Assembly: GCF_014200405.1 (NCBI RefSeq)
Contig: NZ_JACHBQ010000001.1
Coordinates: forward strand, 2,170,001-2,234,000
Origin: Cryobacterium roopkundense
GTDB lineage: Bacteria; Actinomycetota; Actinomycetes; Actinomycetales; Microbacteriaceae
Reading direction: 5' to 3'
DNA length: 64,000 nt
Shown: piece by piece, positions 63,795-64,000 of the stretch
Layout of the letters: the number at the start of each line of letters is the position of its first letter
How positions within the stretch are numbered: the stretch's first letter is position 1
Translations under genes and position numbers: made by a program
Notes under the pieces: model-generated
Databases searched by the model: none
The model's input: only the letters and a program-made list of their open reading frames with translations
What the model was told of the DNA's origin: nothing

Positions 63795-64000
63795 CTAGTT
63801 TGAGACGCGGGTACCGAGATCGGCACCCAGAATAGCAGCGGTCACGTTGCCATCGGGTGCCATACCGAAGACCTGCATCGGCATGTTGTTGTCCATGCAC
63901 AGGCTGAAGGCGGTCGAATCGACGACCTTCAGGCCCTTCTGCAGGGCTTCCTGATACGTGATCTGGTCGATCTTGTGCGCGTCGGGGTTGGAACGGGGAT
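63795..64000 (-). CDS. pyrH: UMP kinase, C-terminal part (truncated by window end)
   Basis: The last ~68 codons of uridylate kinase, which makes UDP from UMP. Translation gives NPDAHKIDQITYQEALQKG, VVDSTAFSLCMDNNMPM and VTAAILGADLGTRVSN followed by TAG, matching PyrH C-termini. The gene continues beyond base 64000. It heads the pyrH-frr-cdsA-DivIVA-repeat operon. Confidence 0.93.
   Translation of the reverse strand, partial: PRSNPDAHKIDQITYQEALQKGLKVVDSTAFSLCMDNNMPMQVFGMAPDGNVTAAILGADLGTRVSN

Overview
This window is a gene-dense stretch of high-GC chromosome from an actinobacterium, most likely a member of the Microbacteriaceae. The case rests on high GC with strong GC3 codon use, an actinobacterial GlgE/GlgB glucan pathway, leaderless promoters with a TAnnnT -10 box, an oligoribonuclease / tRNA-His / metallopeptidase group, DivIVA-domain repeat proteins, and many small lipoproteins typical of that family. 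The genus cannot be fixed from the sequence. I see no insertion sequence, prophage, CRISPR array, rRNA or replication origin. The only gene-free stretch over 300 bases is 1-310, which is mostly a degenerate 20-bp tandem repeat.

Layout. 0.3-5.7 kb: DUF2332 protein, divergent aminopeptidase N, MscS channel and truncated globin. 5.8-11.7 kb: a putrescine/GABA catabolic operon (GABA transaminase, aldehyde dehydrogenase, putrescine oxidase) divergent from a PucR-type regulator. 11.7-18.2 kb: two thioesterases, a Rieske lipoprotein, the ribosome-associated ATPase EttA, and an msrA / aldo-keto reductase pair that shares an interlocked bidirectional promoter. 18.3-23.9 kb: hypotheticals, NadE, SOUL protein, tRNA-Arg, a thioredoxin-like protein, Orn, tRNA-His, a metallopeptidase and an S11 carboxypeptidase with a degenerate third motif. 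23.9-27.6 kb: a TPP-riboswitch-controlled ECF uptake operon (YkoE, fused double ATPase, EcfT) ending in a P-loop kinase. 27.6-36.2 kb: GerW-like protein, DinB, FolA, then gatCAB coupled to a small protein and a ferritin-like/VIT1 iron transporter, and a DUF1023 hydrolase. 36.4-44.6 kb: MFS exporter, YdeI-like protein, META-type lipoprotein, then cysteine desulfurase, MnmA and LigA.

44.7-53.8 kb is an alpha-glucan block: glgX converges on glgP, and glgP diverges from glgE-glgB. GlgE extends glucan from maltose-1-phosphate, GlgB branches it, GlgX debranches and GlgP phosphorolyses it. No treS, mak, glgA or glgC is present here. 53.9-61.5 kb: a thioredoxin/TPR protein coupled to a membrane protein with an internal lipobox, a long DivIVA-like hendecad coiled-coil protein with a PerM-type transporter, a hydrolase and a lysozyme-like secreted protein. 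61.6-64 kb: the pyrH-frr-cdsA-DivIVA-repeat operon, cut by the window end.

The main cross-cutting signals are (i) at least fourteen genes whose start codon lies 5-7 nt after a TAnnnT box, so they are probably leaderless; (ii) the msrA/aldo-keto reductase promoter, where one TAGAGTA serves both strands; (iii) an over-represented word GCATCCGC/GCGGATGC; and (iv) 11-residue (hendecad) repeats in two unrelated envelope/polarity genes. All counts were made by eye.
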